NCBI GenBank assembly: GCA_023388555.1
Contig: JAEWGA010000047.1
Coordinates: forward strand, 1-23,189
Source: Bacteroidota bacterium
GTDB lineage: Bacteria; Bacteroidota; Bacteroidia; Bacteroidales; Porphyromonadaceae
DNA length: 23,189 bases
Reading direction: 5' to 3'
Below are positions 7,030-15,853 of this stretch, piece after piece (within the stretch, counting starts at the first letter, position 1; every line of letters starts with the position of its first letter). A model generated the notes under the pieces. That model searched no databases. It was not told the origin of the DNA and saw only the letters and a list, made by a program, of their open reading frames with translations. Position numbers and translations under genes: made by a program.

Positions 7030-8058
7030 TTATCCCTTAACAGCAGGAACTTTGGCGGGCAGGCTGTTAAGGTAGTGGTATATATGGTGTGTTCCGTAGT
7101 TTTCGGTGCCTTTTAGCTGTGCTTGCAACAGTTGTGGTGCCGGTACCCCTTGCCCTAACGCAAAGGGGGCTACCTCTACCCGTGCAGCATCCCAAAGCCC
7201 CGCCTTAATAAACTGTTGTAATAGCTGGGGGCCGCCCTCTACCATAATCCTATAATAACCTTGCTGTAATAGCTCTTGCAGCAGGGTGGGCAGGTGTGTG
7301 GTGGTGGGGAAAAGCCACCGCCGAGGGTTGTCGTATGTAGAAATAAGGTGTTGCAAAGGCTGGTGCGATAAAGCTATGGGGCGTGGCGAGCCACCGCTCC
7401 ATAGGCGGTTGGTGAGCTGTGGCCTATCTTGCCGAACGGTATTCCCCCCTACCAAGATGCCATGGTAGCGGCTACGCAGGCGGTGTACCAACAGCTGGGT
7501 GAAAGGGTTGGAAAGCTTAACAGCCGGTTGCCCAGGGGAGCGGTAAGCATCCACAAAGCCATCGGAACTCATGGCCCACTTTAATAGTACGTAGGGGCGG
7601 TGGTAGCGGTGTTGTACCATAAAGGTGTGGGCTATATGGTAGCACTCCTCTTCCAGCACTCCGCTAACTACTTTTACACCTGCGGCACGCAGGGTGGCAA
7701 TACCTTTGCCCTTTACTAAGGGGTTGGGGTCCTGGCACCCTACCACCACGGTTGGTACCCCTTCCTCCAAAATAGCTTGCACACAAGGTGGCGTGAGGCC
7801 GTGGTGGCAACAAGGCTCTAATGTTACATATAAAGTGGAGTGCCGTACCAGTGGTTTGTGTAGGGGCTTCACGCTGGCAAAGCATTCGCGCTCGGCATGC
7901 AACCGTCCACGTGCATGGTGGTACCCCTCTCCAATGATTTTTCCTTGGTGTACAAGCACCGCCCCCACTTGGGGGTTAGGCGCTACTGCCAAAGGGTGTG
8001 CCATACGAGCCAAAGTGAGGGCGCGTTGCATATACAGGGAGTGTGGTGCTGAGGTCAT
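7030..8058 (-). CDS. ribD: Riboflavin biosynthesis bifunctional deaminase/reductase RibD
   Basis: This 342-residue enzyme catalyses the second and third steps of riboflavin synthesis: deamination of the pyrimidine made by GTP cyclohydrolase II, then NADPH-dependent reduction of its ribose. The deaminase domain (about 1-145) has the zinc motifs HAERE and EPCCHHGLTPPC with VAPNPQVGAVLV. The reductase domain (about 150-342) has LLKWAMSSDGFVD, NPFTQLLVHRLRS, ILVGGNTVRQDRPQLT and MVEGGPQLLQQF. Length is normal. It is divergent from prmC, with 55 bp between the two starts, an arrangement I recall from other Bacteroidales. No other riboflavin gene is present, and no FMN riboswitch is seen in the short leader. 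Confidence 0.95.
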   Translation of the reverse strand: MTSAPHSLYMQRALTLARMAHPLAVAPNPQVGAVLVHQGKIIGEGYHHARGRLHAERECFASVKPLHKPLVRHSTLYVTLEPCCHHGLTPPCVQAILEEGVPTVVVGCQDPNPLVKGKGIATLRAAGVKVVSGVLEEECYHIAHTFMVQHRYHRPYVLLKWAMSSDGFVDAYRSPGQPAVKLSNPFTQLLVHRLRSRYHGILVGGNTVRQDRPQLTNRLWSGGSPRPIALSHQPLQHLISTYDNPRRWLFPTTTHLPTLLQELLQQGYYRIMVEGGPQLLQQFIKAGLWDAARVEVAPFALGQGVPAPQLLQAQLKGTENYGTHHIYHYLNSLPAKVPAVKG

Positions 8059-8101
8059 AACATAAGTGTATTGTAGGGTGGCTTTTTTCGGTGCAAAAGG
8101 G

Positions 8102-8109
8102 TATATTTG
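8102..8109 (+). promoter_or_regulatory. -7 box immediately before prmC
   Basis: TATATTTG matches TAnnTTTG and ends four bases before the ATG at 8114. The expected start of transcription would fall at or next to the start codon, giving a leaderless or nearly leaderless mRNA. No convincing TTTG lies 19-21 bases upstream. Confidence 0.45.
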
Positions 8110-8113
8110 CCCT

Positions 8114-8983
8114 ATGATGCGGAAACAGAAGCAGCAAGCAGTGCAACGCCTGTTGGCCTACTACCCCCCCGAGGAGGCAGAACAGCTGGCAAAGCTATTG
8201 TTGGAAAAGGCTTATGGGAAACCTTACGCACAACTGTTGCTTGCTCTTGACAAAGATAGCACAAATATACCCCCAGAGCAGGCGTGGGAAAAGGTGGAGG
8301 GCTGGCTTATGCGGCTGTTGGCCCACGAACCCGTCCAGTACGTGTTGGGAGAAGCTTATTTTGGAGAGCATACCCTAACCGTAACCCCCGCTGTGCTTAT
8401 ACCGCGCCCCGAAACGGAGTACCTGCTACACCTTATAGCGCAACGCACCCCCTCCAACAGCGTACAACATGCCACAGATGTAGCTACGGGTAGCGGTGCC
8501 ATAGCCATAGCCTTGGCCTCCTTGTTCCCGTTGGCTACGGTAGAGGCTGTGGATGTAAGTACCGAGGCTTTAGCTGTGGCACAAAAGAATGCGGTAGCCG
8601 TGGGGCTACAGGAACGCATCCGTTTTGCAAGGGTGGACCTGCTGGAGGGCAACGAAGAACTGGAGGGGAAGGGCTACAACCTGTTGGTTTCCAATCCGCC
8701 CTACATCCTTCCGCACGAGAAAGCAGGTATGCGTCCGCATGTACTGGAGCAGGAGCCTCACATAGCCCTTTTTGTGCCAGCAGAGGACCCTTTGCTGTAC
8801 TACCGCCGCATATTTAGCATTTACGCACACCGTATGGCGGAGGGAGGCGAAATTTATTTTGAGGGGAACCCCCTCACCATAGAGGCACTGTTGGAGTTGG
8901 GGCTTAGCTATGGCTGGCACGGGACAGTGCTGGAGGATATGTGTGGGCGCAAACGTTACACCCATTTTAAACAAGAACCATGA
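8114..8983 (+). CDS. prmC: Peptide chain release factor N5-glutamine methyltransferase PrmC
   Basis: PrmC (HemK) methylates the glutamine of the GGQ motif in release factors RF1 and RF2, using S-adenosylmethionine, to speed translation termination. The 289-residue product has a helical N-terminal substrate-binding domain and a Rossmann methyltransferase domain. Marks are LIPRPETEYLL, the SAM loop DVATGSGAIAIALA (about 122-135), the acidic end of strand 2 (VEAVDVS) and the catalytic SNPPYI (NPPY at 194-197). I chose ATG 8114 (a second ATG follows directly) over a GTG at 8066, because the 16 extra residues look unlike the family and lie before the -7 box. The stop overlaps the recX start by four bases, so the two are probably translationally coupled. 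Confidence 0.93.
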   Translation: MMRKQKQQAVQRLLAYYPPEEAEQLAKLLLEKAYGKPYAQLLLALDKDSTNIPPEQAWEKVEGWLMRLLAHEPVQYVLGEAYFGEHTLTVTPAVLIPRPETEYLLHLIAQRTPSNSVQHATDVATGSGAIAIALASLFPLATVEAVDVSTEALAVAQKNAVAVGLQERIRFARVDLLEGNEELEGKGYNLLVSNPPYILPHEKAGMRPHVLEQEPHIALFVPAEDPLLYYRRIFSIYAHRMAEGGEIYFEGNPLTIEALLELGLSYGWHGTVLEDMCGRKRYTHFKQEP

Positions 8984-9477
8984 CAACCGAAGAAACCACT
9001 GCACGCTACCTGGATAGGGCCGCAACCTATGTTGCCAGGGGCGAGAAGTGCCTGTTGCAGGTACGACAAAAACTGAAGGAGTGGAGCCAGGACGAGCTAA
9101 CCCCGGCACAAATAGCCAGCATACTAAACACTTTGCAGGAGCATGGGCTGGTGAACGAAGAGCGTTATGCACAGGCTTATGTGAGCGATAAGCGTAACTT
9201 CTCCAACAAAGGGCCATACCTTATAAAACAAGAGTTGTTGGAGCGTGGGTTACCAACCCGTATAGTGGAAGAAGCCTTAGGCGAGGTACCAAAACAAGCC
9301 TGGCTGGAAGCGCTGCAAAGGCACCTGCAAAGCAAGATTGCCTCCTTACACGGAAAAACGCCTTATGAGGTGCGCGATAAGCTTTTTAGGGCCGGGAAGT
9401 CCAAAGGGTATAGTACCCCTATGGTGCTAAAAGTAATACGGCAACAGGAGCTGCCTACCGATGGACTGGAAGAGTAA
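8980..9477 (+). CDS. recX: Regulatory protein RecX
   Basis: RecX binds RecA filaments and limits their extension, tuning recombination and the SOS response. The 165-residue product is helical with the repeated three-helix pattern of the family: ARGEKCLLQVRQKLKEW, ILNTLQEHGLVNEERYAQAYV, GPYLIKQELLERGLP and a final YSTPMVLKVIR. Length is typical. The start ATG overlaps the prmC stop (ATGA) and the end overlaps the comF-like gene by 17 bases. RecX next to PrmC is a pairing I recall from Bacteroidales. recA itself is not in this window. Confidence 0.88.
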   Translation: MTTEETTARYLDRAATYVARGEKCLLQVRQKLKEWSQDELTPAQIASILNTLQEHGLVNEERYAQAYVSDKRNFSNKGPYLIKQELLERGLPTRIVEEALGEVPKQAWLEALQRHLQSKIASLHGKTPYEVRDKLFRAGKSKGYSTPMVLKVIRQQELPTDGLEE

Positions 9478-10156
9478 CCCCCTGTTGCAGCGTGTACGCC
9501 ACTGGATAATGCCAGAGTACTGCATAGGCTGTGGCGAGAAGCTACCCCTTACCCAGCACTTTTTGTGCCCTTACTGCCTAAATAACCTGCCCCGCATTGC
9601 GGGTTTAGATGTGTATTATAGGCCCGAAAAAGTCCTTGAGGGGAAAGTGCCTTTTGCCGAATTCCGCGCGGACCTTGTTTTCGACAAACGTACCTTGGTG
9701 CAACAGCTGGTACACTTGGTGAAATATGCGCACAAACCTAAATTGGCGCGTTGGCTTGTTAGGCACTTTTTTACGCAACAGCTACAACAGGGGCATTATG
9801 CCGATGTATCGGTAGTAGTGCCAGTACCCATGCTCCCGCATAAGTATAGCGAGCGGTGGTACAACCCCGCCGAAGTTATAGCCCACGAGGTGGCAACCTT
9901 ACTGGGTGCCGAGCTTATTACACACGTACTAAAACGCACCGACACCGGTACGCAGAAAAAGAAAAACCGCGAGGGCCGCTGGGAAAACATTGCTTTCCAA
10001 TGCGAACCCAACAGCTTGCAAGGAAAGCGTGTGCTGGTGGTGGACGACGTTTGTACCACAGGTGCTACTTTGTGTGCCGTAGGAAAGGCTTTGCTGGAAA
10101 GTAGCGGGGCGGAAAGCCTATCTTTTTACACCCTAACCTTCGATGCGCTGAAGTGA
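9461..10156 (+). CDS. ComF-family amidophosphoribosyltransferase-like protein
   Basis: A 231-residue type I phosphoribosyltransferase-fold protein of the ComF/GntX family. An N-terminal zinc-ribbon-like set, CIGC at 21-24 and CPYC at 36-39, precedes the catalytic fold. The family motifs VVVPVPM, RWYNPAEVIA and RTDTGTQKKKNREGRWENI are followed by the PRPP-binding loop VLVVDDVCTTGAT (191-203). In Bacillus and Haemophilus, ComF is needed for uptake of transforming DNA, acting on the inner face of the membrane; its substrate is not settled. In Bacteroides I recall pyrE after recX at this place, so a PRTase of another family occupies a similar slot. It starts inside recX (17-bp overlap), which suggests coupled translation. 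Confidence 0.88.
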   Translation: MDWKSNPLLQRVRHWIMPEYCIGCGEKLPLTQHFLCPYCLNNLPRIAGLDVYYRPEKVLEGKVPFAEFRADLVFDKRTLVQQLVHLVKYAHKPKLARWLVRHFFTQQLQQGHYADVSVVVPVPMLPHKYSERWYNPAEVIAHEVATLLGAELITHVLKRTDTGTQKKKNREGRWENIAFQCEPNSLQGKRVLVVDDVCTTGATLCAVGKALLESSGAESLSFYTLTFDALK

Positions 10157-10193
10157 AAAATTATTCCTACCTTACCAAACACCTTCCCCCATT

Positions 10194-11420
10194 ATGGAAC
10201 ACCTCCGAGAATTAATAGCTTCGTTGTTACATAAAATAGATGCCCGGGTGGCATTATCGGCATGGACGGAGTCGGCTCTTATACTGCTCATTGTGCTAAC
10301 TGTAGTGGTGTTGTTTGAGTTGCTTTCCCGCTTGATAGTACGCCAAATACTGCCTCGGATAGCAGGGCGCATCCGTTTCCTGCGCGGCACACGCTTCTCT
10401 ACGGACCACCAGCTGGTGCTAAAAGTTGTGCGCTTTTGTGCCGTGAGCATTTTTAAGGGCCTATTCCCATTAGTACTCCCGCCCCAGGTAGCACCCTGGT
10501 TGCACACCTTGGTAACAGCACTATGCAGTATATACCAAACAATACTGGTGGCAGGCGCAATAGGGTTGGCGTTGGATATTTGCAGGAGTCACCTGCTTTC
10601 TCGCGAAGCAACACGTAACCACCCTTTGGTGAACATTACACAAGCTATTAAAGTGGTGGTGTACTGCGTGGGTGCTATAGTGGTGATATCCATACTTTTT
10701 TCGGTGGAGGTATCCAAAATACTAACCAGCTTGGCAGCGGCCTCGGCAGTACTGATGCTTATTTTTAAGGATACCATATTAGGTTTTGTGGCAGGTATTC
10801 AGCGATCGTCCAACGATATGGTACGTGTGGGGGACTGGATAACAATGGACAAGTATGGGGCCGATGGCGATGTGATAGATATAACGCTGAACACAGTGAA
10901 AGTGCGTAACTTTGATAACACCATTACAACAATTCCGCCCTATGCAATGGTGTCCGACTCGTTCCAAAACTGGAGAGCCATGCAGACCAGTGGAGGTAGG
11001 CGGGTGAAACGCTCTGTTGTGTTGGATGTGAGTACCATTAAGCCGCTAAGCGCAGACTGGAAACCCAATGCAACACTGCCCGAAATAGTGCCCGAGGTAC
11101 TGGCCGAAGCCCTTAAAGAGCGTAATGTAGATGCCGACTTTGGTCCGGCAGTGTGTCCGACACAAGCCTATATCCCTACTAATGCAGGGGTATACCGCCG
11201 CTATATTTATGCTTACCTAAAGCAATGTACTGCCGTGCATGAAACGTTTGTTTGTATTGTACGTCAGCAACCCATGACGGAGAAAGGCATGCCCATAGAG
11301 GTCTACTTCTTTACCCGAACTACCGAGTGGCTGAAGTACGAGAGCATACAAAGCAACCTAATGGAGTACTTTGTGAGCATAGCCCCAGCCTTCGGACTGA
11401 AAATACACCAACGGGTATAA
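10194..11420 (+). CDS. Mechanosensitive ion channel of the MscS superfamily, YbdG-like
   Basis: The 408-residue membrane protein opens under membrane tension to relieve osmotic downshock. Hydrophobic helices lie at about 25-47, 80-100, 110-132 and 155-175, followed by the pore-lining helix (about 178-205, LTSLAAASAVLMLIFKDTILGFVAG). The cytoplasmic beta domain then has RVGDWITMDKYGADGDVIDI, VRNFDNTITTIPPYAMV and SFQNWRAMQTSGGRRVKRS. The last motifs closely match E. coli YbdG (415 residues, MscM activity) rather than MscS itself. The gene starts 37 bp after the ComF-like gene and may be read from the same transcript; I see no separate promoter. Confidence 0.9.
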   Translation: MEHLRELIASLLHKIDARVALSAWTESALILLIVLTVVVLFELLSRLIVRQILPRIAGRIRFLRGTRFSTDHQLVLKVVRFCAVSIFKGLFPLVLPPQVAPWLHTLVTALCSIYQTILVAGAIGLALDICRSHLLSREATRNHPLVNITQAIKVVVYCVGAIVVISILFSVEVSKILTSLAAASAVLMLIFKDTILGFVAGIQRSSNDMVRVGDWITMDKYGADGDVIDITLNTVKVRNFDNTITTIPPYAMVSDSFQNWRAMQTSGGRRVKRSVVLDVSTIKPLSADWKPNATLPEIVPEVLAEALKERNVDADFGPAVCPTQAYIPTNAGVYRRYIYAYLKQCTAVHETFVCIVRQQPMTEKGMPIEVYFFTRTTEWLKYESIQSNLMEYFVSIAPAFGLKIHQRV

Positions 11421-11458
11421 TACCCTAACCATTAATAACATTATTATTACCAATACGT

Positions 11459-12307
11459 ATGAGTAAATATATAGGTGCGCATGTGTCGGCCAGCGGTGGC
11501 GTTCAGCTGGCTCCCATAAATGCTGCCGAGATAGGTGCTAACGCCTTTGCCCTTTTTACCCGCAACCAACGCCAATGGTACCCGAAGCCTTTAACCGAGG
11601 AGCAGATACAGGGCTTTAAGACCAATATGGAGAAGTATGGCTTTTCGGCTAACCATGTACTGCCTCACGACAGCTACCTTATTAACCTTGGTCACCCAGA
11701 AGCCGATGCCCTAAAGAAAAGTAGGGACGCCTTCCTGGACGAAATGCAGCGCTGCGAACTGTTAGGCCTTAAGTTGCTGAACTTCCACCCAGGTAGCCAC
11801 CTTAATAAAATTAGCGAGGCGGACTGCCTGAAGCGAATAGCAGAGTCCATTAACATTGCATTGCAACACACCAAAGGGGTAACAGCGGTAATAGAAAACA
11901 CCGCCGGGCAAGGTACTAACATGGGGTACCGCTTTGAGCATTTAGCCACCATCATTGAGGACGTAGAGGATAAAAGCAGGGTTGGCGTGTGCATAGATAC
12001 AGCTCACACCTTGGCCTCGGGATACGAGATACGTACTGCCGAAGGATACCAGGAAACTATGCGACAGCTGGAAACAATTGTGGGTATACAGTACCTGAAA
12101 GGTATCCACCTTAACGACTCCCTGAAGGAACTTGCCAGCAGAGTGGACCGCCATGCCTCCGTAGGAAAAGGGGTGATGGGTATGGAAATGTTCCGTTGCA
12201 TTATGCAGGATAGCCGTACCAACAACATGCCTATAATACTGGAAACGCCCGAACCAGAGATATGGGCGCAGGAGATAAGTTTGCTGCGGGATATGGCCAA
12301 CAATTAA
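11459..12307 (+). CDS. nfo: Endonuclease IV (deoxyribonuclease IV)
   Basis: Nfo is a trinuclear-zinc AP endonuclease that cuts 5' of abasic sites in base-excision repair. The 282-residue TIM-barrel protein matches the E. coli enzyme in length. Metal-ligand motifs are all visible in order: HVLPHDSY (His70), [46 protein letters not shown] and ILETP. The start [14 protein letters not shown] is the family start. It is 38 bp after the channel gene and 14 bp before ispE, in the same long plus-strand train. Its presence fits an organism that meets oxidative stress, as does the nearby msrAB. Confidence 0.96.
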   Translation: MSKYIGAHVSASGGVQLAPINAAEIGANAFALFTRNQRQWYPKPLTEEQIQGFKTNMEKYGFSANHVLPHDSYLINLGHPEADALKKSRDAFLDEMQRCELLGLKLLNFHPGSHLNKISEADCLKRIAESINIALQHTKGVTAVIENTAGQGTNMGYRFEHLATIIEDVEDKSRVGVCIDTAHTLASGYEIRTAEGYQETMRQLETIVGIQYLKGIHLNDSLKELASRVDRHASVGKGVMGMEMFRCIMQDSRTNNMPIILETPEPEIWAQEISLLRDMANN

Positions 12308-12321
12308 TTTTACGTTTTGTT

Positions 12322-13140
12322 ATGCTCACCTTCCCGCACGCCAAAATAAATATAGGGTTGCAAATTGTAGGCAAAAGGCCCGATGGCTACCATAACCTAC
12401 AAACAATATTTGTACCTATACCGTTGTACGACGCATTAGAGGTTATCCCCTATCAAAAGGAGATGGTATGGAACGATGGCGGTACCTGCCCGGACTGCCC
12501 CGCCAAGCAGAATTTGGTGTGGAAAGCCTTTGAGCTATTGCAACAAACCGTGGGCGCATTACCGCCAACACACTTCTACCTAAGAAAAAAAATACCCACA
12601 GGGGCGGGCTTGGGCGGTGGCTCCAGTAATGCCGCCAGTGCATTGTGTATGCTCTCGGAGGTGTACAACTTAGGCCTAACAACCAAGGAGTTACAACAGT
12701 TGGCGTTAACGTTGGGTGCCGATTGCCCCTTCTTTGTAGACCCCCGCCCCAGCTATGCTACCGGAATAGGGGAGGTGCTAACACCTATAACTTTGGACCT
12801 TACGGGCTTATGCCTGACATTGGTGTTGCCACCAGTGCATGTTTCAACGGCCGAGGCATACCGTAACGTTCGGCCCCAGACGCCTACCACCAACCTGCCC
12901 GAGGCCGTAAAACAGCCTTTAGAGCATTGGCACGAAACTATTACGAACGACTTTGAGCGTAGCGTAATTGCCCAATACCCATTAATAGGAACCCTAAAAC
13001 AAGTTTTGTACAATGCTGGTGCAACGTTTGCCCAAATGAGTGGCTCGGGCTCCAGTTTGTTTGCCCTGAGCCAACAACCTTTGGACTTAAAGGGAATACC
13101 CCAAACCTTGGGTGCCCGTGTGTACAGCTACGAACTATAA
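12322..13140 (+). CDS. ispE: 4-diphosphocytidyl-2-C-methyl-D-erythritol kinase
   Basis: IspE phosphorylates the 2-hydroxyl of CDP-methylerythritol in the MEP pathway to isoprenoid precursors. It belongs to the GHMP kinases, and the 272-residue product shows the N-terminal HAKINIGLQIVGKRPDGYH, the glycine-rich ATP loop PTGAGLGGGSSNAASAL (92-108) and the C-terminal AQMSGSGSSLFAL. Length is normal. I chose the ATG at 12322 because the frame extends back into nfo without family similarity, and the gap of 14 bp to nfo is ordinary for this cluster. An imperfect TA-TTT-like box lies just before the start, but cotranscription with nfo is more likely. Confidence 0.95.
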   Translation: MLTFPHAKINIGLQIVGKRPDGYHNLQTIFVPIPLYDALEVIPYQKEMVWNDGGTCPDCPAKQNLVWKAFELLQQTVGALPPTHFYLRKKIPTGAGLGGGSSNAASALCMLSEVYNLGLTTKELQQLALTLGADCPFFVDPRPSYATGIGEVLTPITLDLTGLCLTLVLPPVHVSTAEAYRNVRPQTPTTNLPEAVKQPLEHWHETITNDFERSVIAQYPLIGTLKQVLYNAGATFAQMSGSGSSLFALSQQPLDLKGIPQTLGARVYSYEL

Positions 13141-13176
13141 ACTACCCCTTACCCTTTAATTTTACTTGCTGCTCCA

Positions 13177-15708
13177 ATGAAGAAAAATAGCATGGCATTA
13201 CTGCTGGCCTGCTTAGCAATGGCGTTGCCCCTAACGGCTCAGTCTACCAAGCCCGACACCCTCCTGGTGCGCTCCTACCTAACCCATGCACCACTTACTA
13301 CACTGCCTCCGGTAACTATGGACTCGTTGAACGTAGAGGGGAAAAGCTTCGACCCCCTTTCGTTATTTGCTGCTCCGCCTGTTACCCACGGCTTACCCCA
13401 AGGGACAGTGGTAGAGACTGATGCCGACGGGTGGCTGGATGCTCCTACTGCGCAAGGGAAAATAACCCTCCTCAATCATACAGTAGGGATATTGGCACAG
13501 GGCTTTGAGAAAGGTACTATCTTGGTGGAAAGCTCTTTACCCTTCCGCCTTTATTGGAACGGGAAAGAGGTGTTGCGTCGCGACCAATGCGCACTGCCTT
13601 CCGACGCTAATTGGGTACGCGCCAAAGAGGTATCGGTATTGCCTTCGCTCCATAGCATAACCTTGCAAAGGATTCGTACAGAAAAAGATACCCTGCCCGA
13701 CCATATACGGTTGCGTTGGGTGCCTGCCCGAAACCCCTCGGACGTTTGCCTGACCACTAACCCCACGGCTTATATGAGCCTGGAAATGGTTATGCATGGT
13801 AAATTTATGGGCGGAGTGAGCGTTTCGGCCAGCGGGAAATATGCCCTGTTACGAATGCGTGAGGTGGGGAAAAAATACCAGCGTACCTACGCTCTGCTGT
13901 ACCACGGTGGTAAACTGATGCAAACACTTACGGCAGAGTTAGCCAATGCCCAATGGCTCCCTGCCGAAGATAAGCTGTACTACACCCGTAACCAAGATGG
14001 TGGGCGCGTATTGGTGGCTTACGACCCCGCTACGGCAACCGAGCAGGTACGGCTACAAAACCTGCCAGATGGCTCTTTCCGCATTGCCCCTAACGGCAAC
14101 ACTTTACTCTACCAGGTAAACAACCAAGGGCCAGCGGTAGGCCAAGATATACAGCTAATGGAGGGAAGGGACGACCGTATGGCAGGTTTCCGGAGCCGTG
14201 CGTCGGTAGCTCTGTTTCAGGATAATTTCTTCCGCCCTCTCACCTTTGGGCGCCGCTCCTCCTACACCCAGGACATTGCATCCAATAGCAAAAAGATACT
14301 CGTTTCTACCTCGTGCAGCATAGATACCCTCCCTTTTTATGCTATGGATGTGGACGAACTGGACACGCAAACCCTTACCTCCCACCGCATTTGGGAGGCT
14401 AATCCCGATGTGTCGGCCGTATACTACACCAGCAAACCCAATATGTTACTGGTTAAAGGTACTGCCAACGCTTTTGGCGGAATAGGGCGGAACTTGCCCG
14501 CCAATGCCGTGGTAAATACCTACGACCACCAGCTGTTTTTGTATAACACGCAAACTCGGCAAGCCACCCCGCTAACGCGCACCTTTAACCCAAGCATAGC
14601 CCAGGTGAAGGCTTCGCGCTCACACTTTGTGGCTTACTTCACTGCCGAGGATGAGGATAGGGTGTCGTTGTATAGGGTGGACTTGGCAACCGGAAAAATA
14701 GTGCAACTGAACAAGGCGGAAGAGGTGGTGCGCTCCTTCGATACCGACAACGAGGACCGAACCCTGTATTACACAGGGCAGAGCACAAACAGTAGCGATA
14801 GGTTTTACCGCGTGGATTTGTGTTCGTTGCAAGAAACATTAGTGTACGACCTTTCGGCTCAAAGGCTCGAAAATATACGCCTTGGCGAAACACATAACTG
14901 GGACTTTAAGATGCCTAACGGCGACCGCGTCCAGGGCCGATACTACCTTCCGCCTAACTTTACTACCAGTAAGAAATATCCCATGATAGTGTATTACTAC
15001 GGTGGTACATCACCATCGGCACGGCTGTTCGAGTGGACCTACTCGGCACCCATGTTTGCCGCACAAGGCTATGTGGTGTACGTGCTAAACCCCAGCGGTA
15101 CTACTGGGTTTGGGCAGGAGTATGCGGCTCGGCACGTGAATGCATGGGGTAAGCGTACCGCCAACGAGATTATTGAGGCTGTAAAAGCCTTTTGCAAAGA
15201 ACATCCCTGGGTGAACAGCAATAAAATAGGTTGTATAGGTGCCAGCTACGGTGGCTTTATGACGCAATACCTCCAAACGCAAACAAACCTGTTTGCAGCG
15301 GCTGTAAGCCATGCCGGCATAAGCTCCATTGCCTCTTACTGGGGAGAAGGGTATTGGGGTGTTGGGTACAGTGCTGTTGCCAGCCACGGTAGCTACCCTT
15401 GGAATAACCCCGAGCTTTATGTGCGCCAAAGTCCACTTTTTAATGCCGATAAAATAAACACCCCGTTGCTACTTCTGCACGGTACTGCCGATACCAATGT
15501 GCCCGATGGCGAGAGTACACAAATGTATAACGCCCTAAAGATTTTGGGGAAACCAGTGGCTTACATCCGTGTGTTTGGGCAGGACCATCATATCCTGGAC
15601 CCCGCTAAGCGGGAGAAGTGGTCCTATGCAACCTTTGCCTGGTTTCAGCGCTGGCTAAAGGACGACCCTACATGGTGGAACACAATGTTTCCGCCAAGCC
15701 AATTGTAA
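13177..15708 (+). CDS. S9-family serine peptidase (prolyl oligopeptidase-like)
   Basis: An exported 843-residue peptidase. The signal peptide ends near residue 22 (LPLTAQ). A long beta-propeller-like region (about 200-560) filters substrate size. The C-terminal alpha/beta-hydrolase domain carries the catalytic triad: Ser690 in GASYGGF, Asp772 in GTADTNVP and His804 or 805 in GQDHHIL. The first 200 residues are an extra all-beta-looking region. The length and layout remind me of the acylpeptidyl oligopeptidase described from Porphyromonas gingivalis, which releases N-acylated di- and tripeptides; dipeptidyl peptidase IV is less likely because its glutamate motif is not evident. Such enzymes feed peptide-fermenting bacteria. 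It begins 36 bp after ispE and ends before a strong hairpin, so it closes the plus-strand train. Confidence 0.9.
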   Translation: MKKNSMALLLACLAMALPLTAQSTKPDTLLVRSYLTHAPLTTLPPVTMDSLNVEGKSFDPLSLFAAPPVTHGLPQGTVVETDADGWLDAPTAQGKITLLNHTVGILAQGFEKGTILVESSLPFRLYWNGKEVLRRDQCALPSDANWVRAKEVSVLPSLHSITLQRIRTEKDTLPDHIRLRWVPARNPSDVCLTTNPTAYMSLEMVMHGKFMGGVSVSASGKYALLRMREVGKKYQRTYALLYHGGKLMQTLTAELANAQWLPAEDKLYYTRNQDGGRVLVAYDPATATEQVRLQNLPDGSFRIAPNGNTLLYQVNNQGPAVGQDIQLMEGRDDRMAGFRSRASVALFQDNFFRPLTFGRRSSYTQDIASNSKKILVSTSCSIDTLPFYAMDVDELDTQTLTSHRIWEANPDVSAVYYTSKPNMLLVKGTANAFGGIGRNLPANAVVNTYDHQLFLYNTQTRQATPLTRTFNPSIAQVKASRSHFVAYFTAEDEDRVSLYRVDLATGKIVQLNKAEEVVRSFDTDNEDRTLYYTGQSTNSSDRFYRVDLCSLQETLVYDLSAQRLENIRLGETHNWDFKMPNGDRVQGRYYLPPNFTTSKKYPMIVYYYGGTSPSARLFEWTYSAPMFAAQGYVVYVLNPSGTTGFGQEYAARHVNAWGKRTANEIIEAVKAFCKEHPWVNSNKIGCIGASYGGFMTQYLQTQTNLFAAAVSHAGISSIASYWGEGYWGVGYSAVASHGSYPWNNPELYVRQSPLFNADKINTPLLLLHGTADTNVPDGESTQMYNALKILGKPVAYIRVFGQDHHILDPAKREKWSYATFAWFQRWLKDDPTWWNTMFPPSQL

Positions 15709-15727
15709 CCGAAGTGTTAACACTAAC

Positions 15728-15765
15728 AGCGCGCCCCAAAGCTATTTAAGGCTTTGGGGCGCGCT
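15728..15765 (+). terminator. Hairpin ending the prmC-to-peptidase train
   Basis: A perfect 15-bp GC-rich stem, AGCGCGCCCCAAAGC (15728-15742) with its complement at 15751-15765, closes an 8-base loop 20 bp after the peptidase stop. The T tract is poor (ATTGG), so it may work through stem stability or as an mRNA end. Confidence 0.75.
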
Positions 15766-15809
15766 ATTGGTATGGGGCAGAGGTATAACCCTAACACCCC
15801 GTACGGGGG

Positions 15810-15848
15810 AAAAAACAAGCCCCAGCTCTTTGGAAGAACCGAGGCTTG
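15810..15848 (-). terminator. Terminator of tRNA-Leu (minus strand)
   Basis: On the minus strand, CAAGCCTCGG (15848 to 15839) pairs with CTGGGGCTTG (15825 to 15816) with two G-T wobbles, followed by six T residues (15815 to 15810). It starts six bases past the tRNA 3' end. Confidence 0.8.
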
Positions 15849-15853
15849 GGGTG

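Noticed and set aside
6901..7116. Small hydrophobic frame antisense to the ribD end
   Set aside because: It overlaps conserved ribD codons, has no promoter and shows only composition-driven hydrophobicity.
8066..8113. GTG start giving a 305-residue PrmC
   Set aside because: The added 16 residues do not look like the family and would be translated from DNA lying before the -7 box at 8102-8109.
10194..11420. Membrane transporter other than a mechanosensitive channel
   Set aside because: The VGDWITM...NFDNTI...SFQNWR...GGRRVKRS series is specific to YbdG-type MscS proteins.
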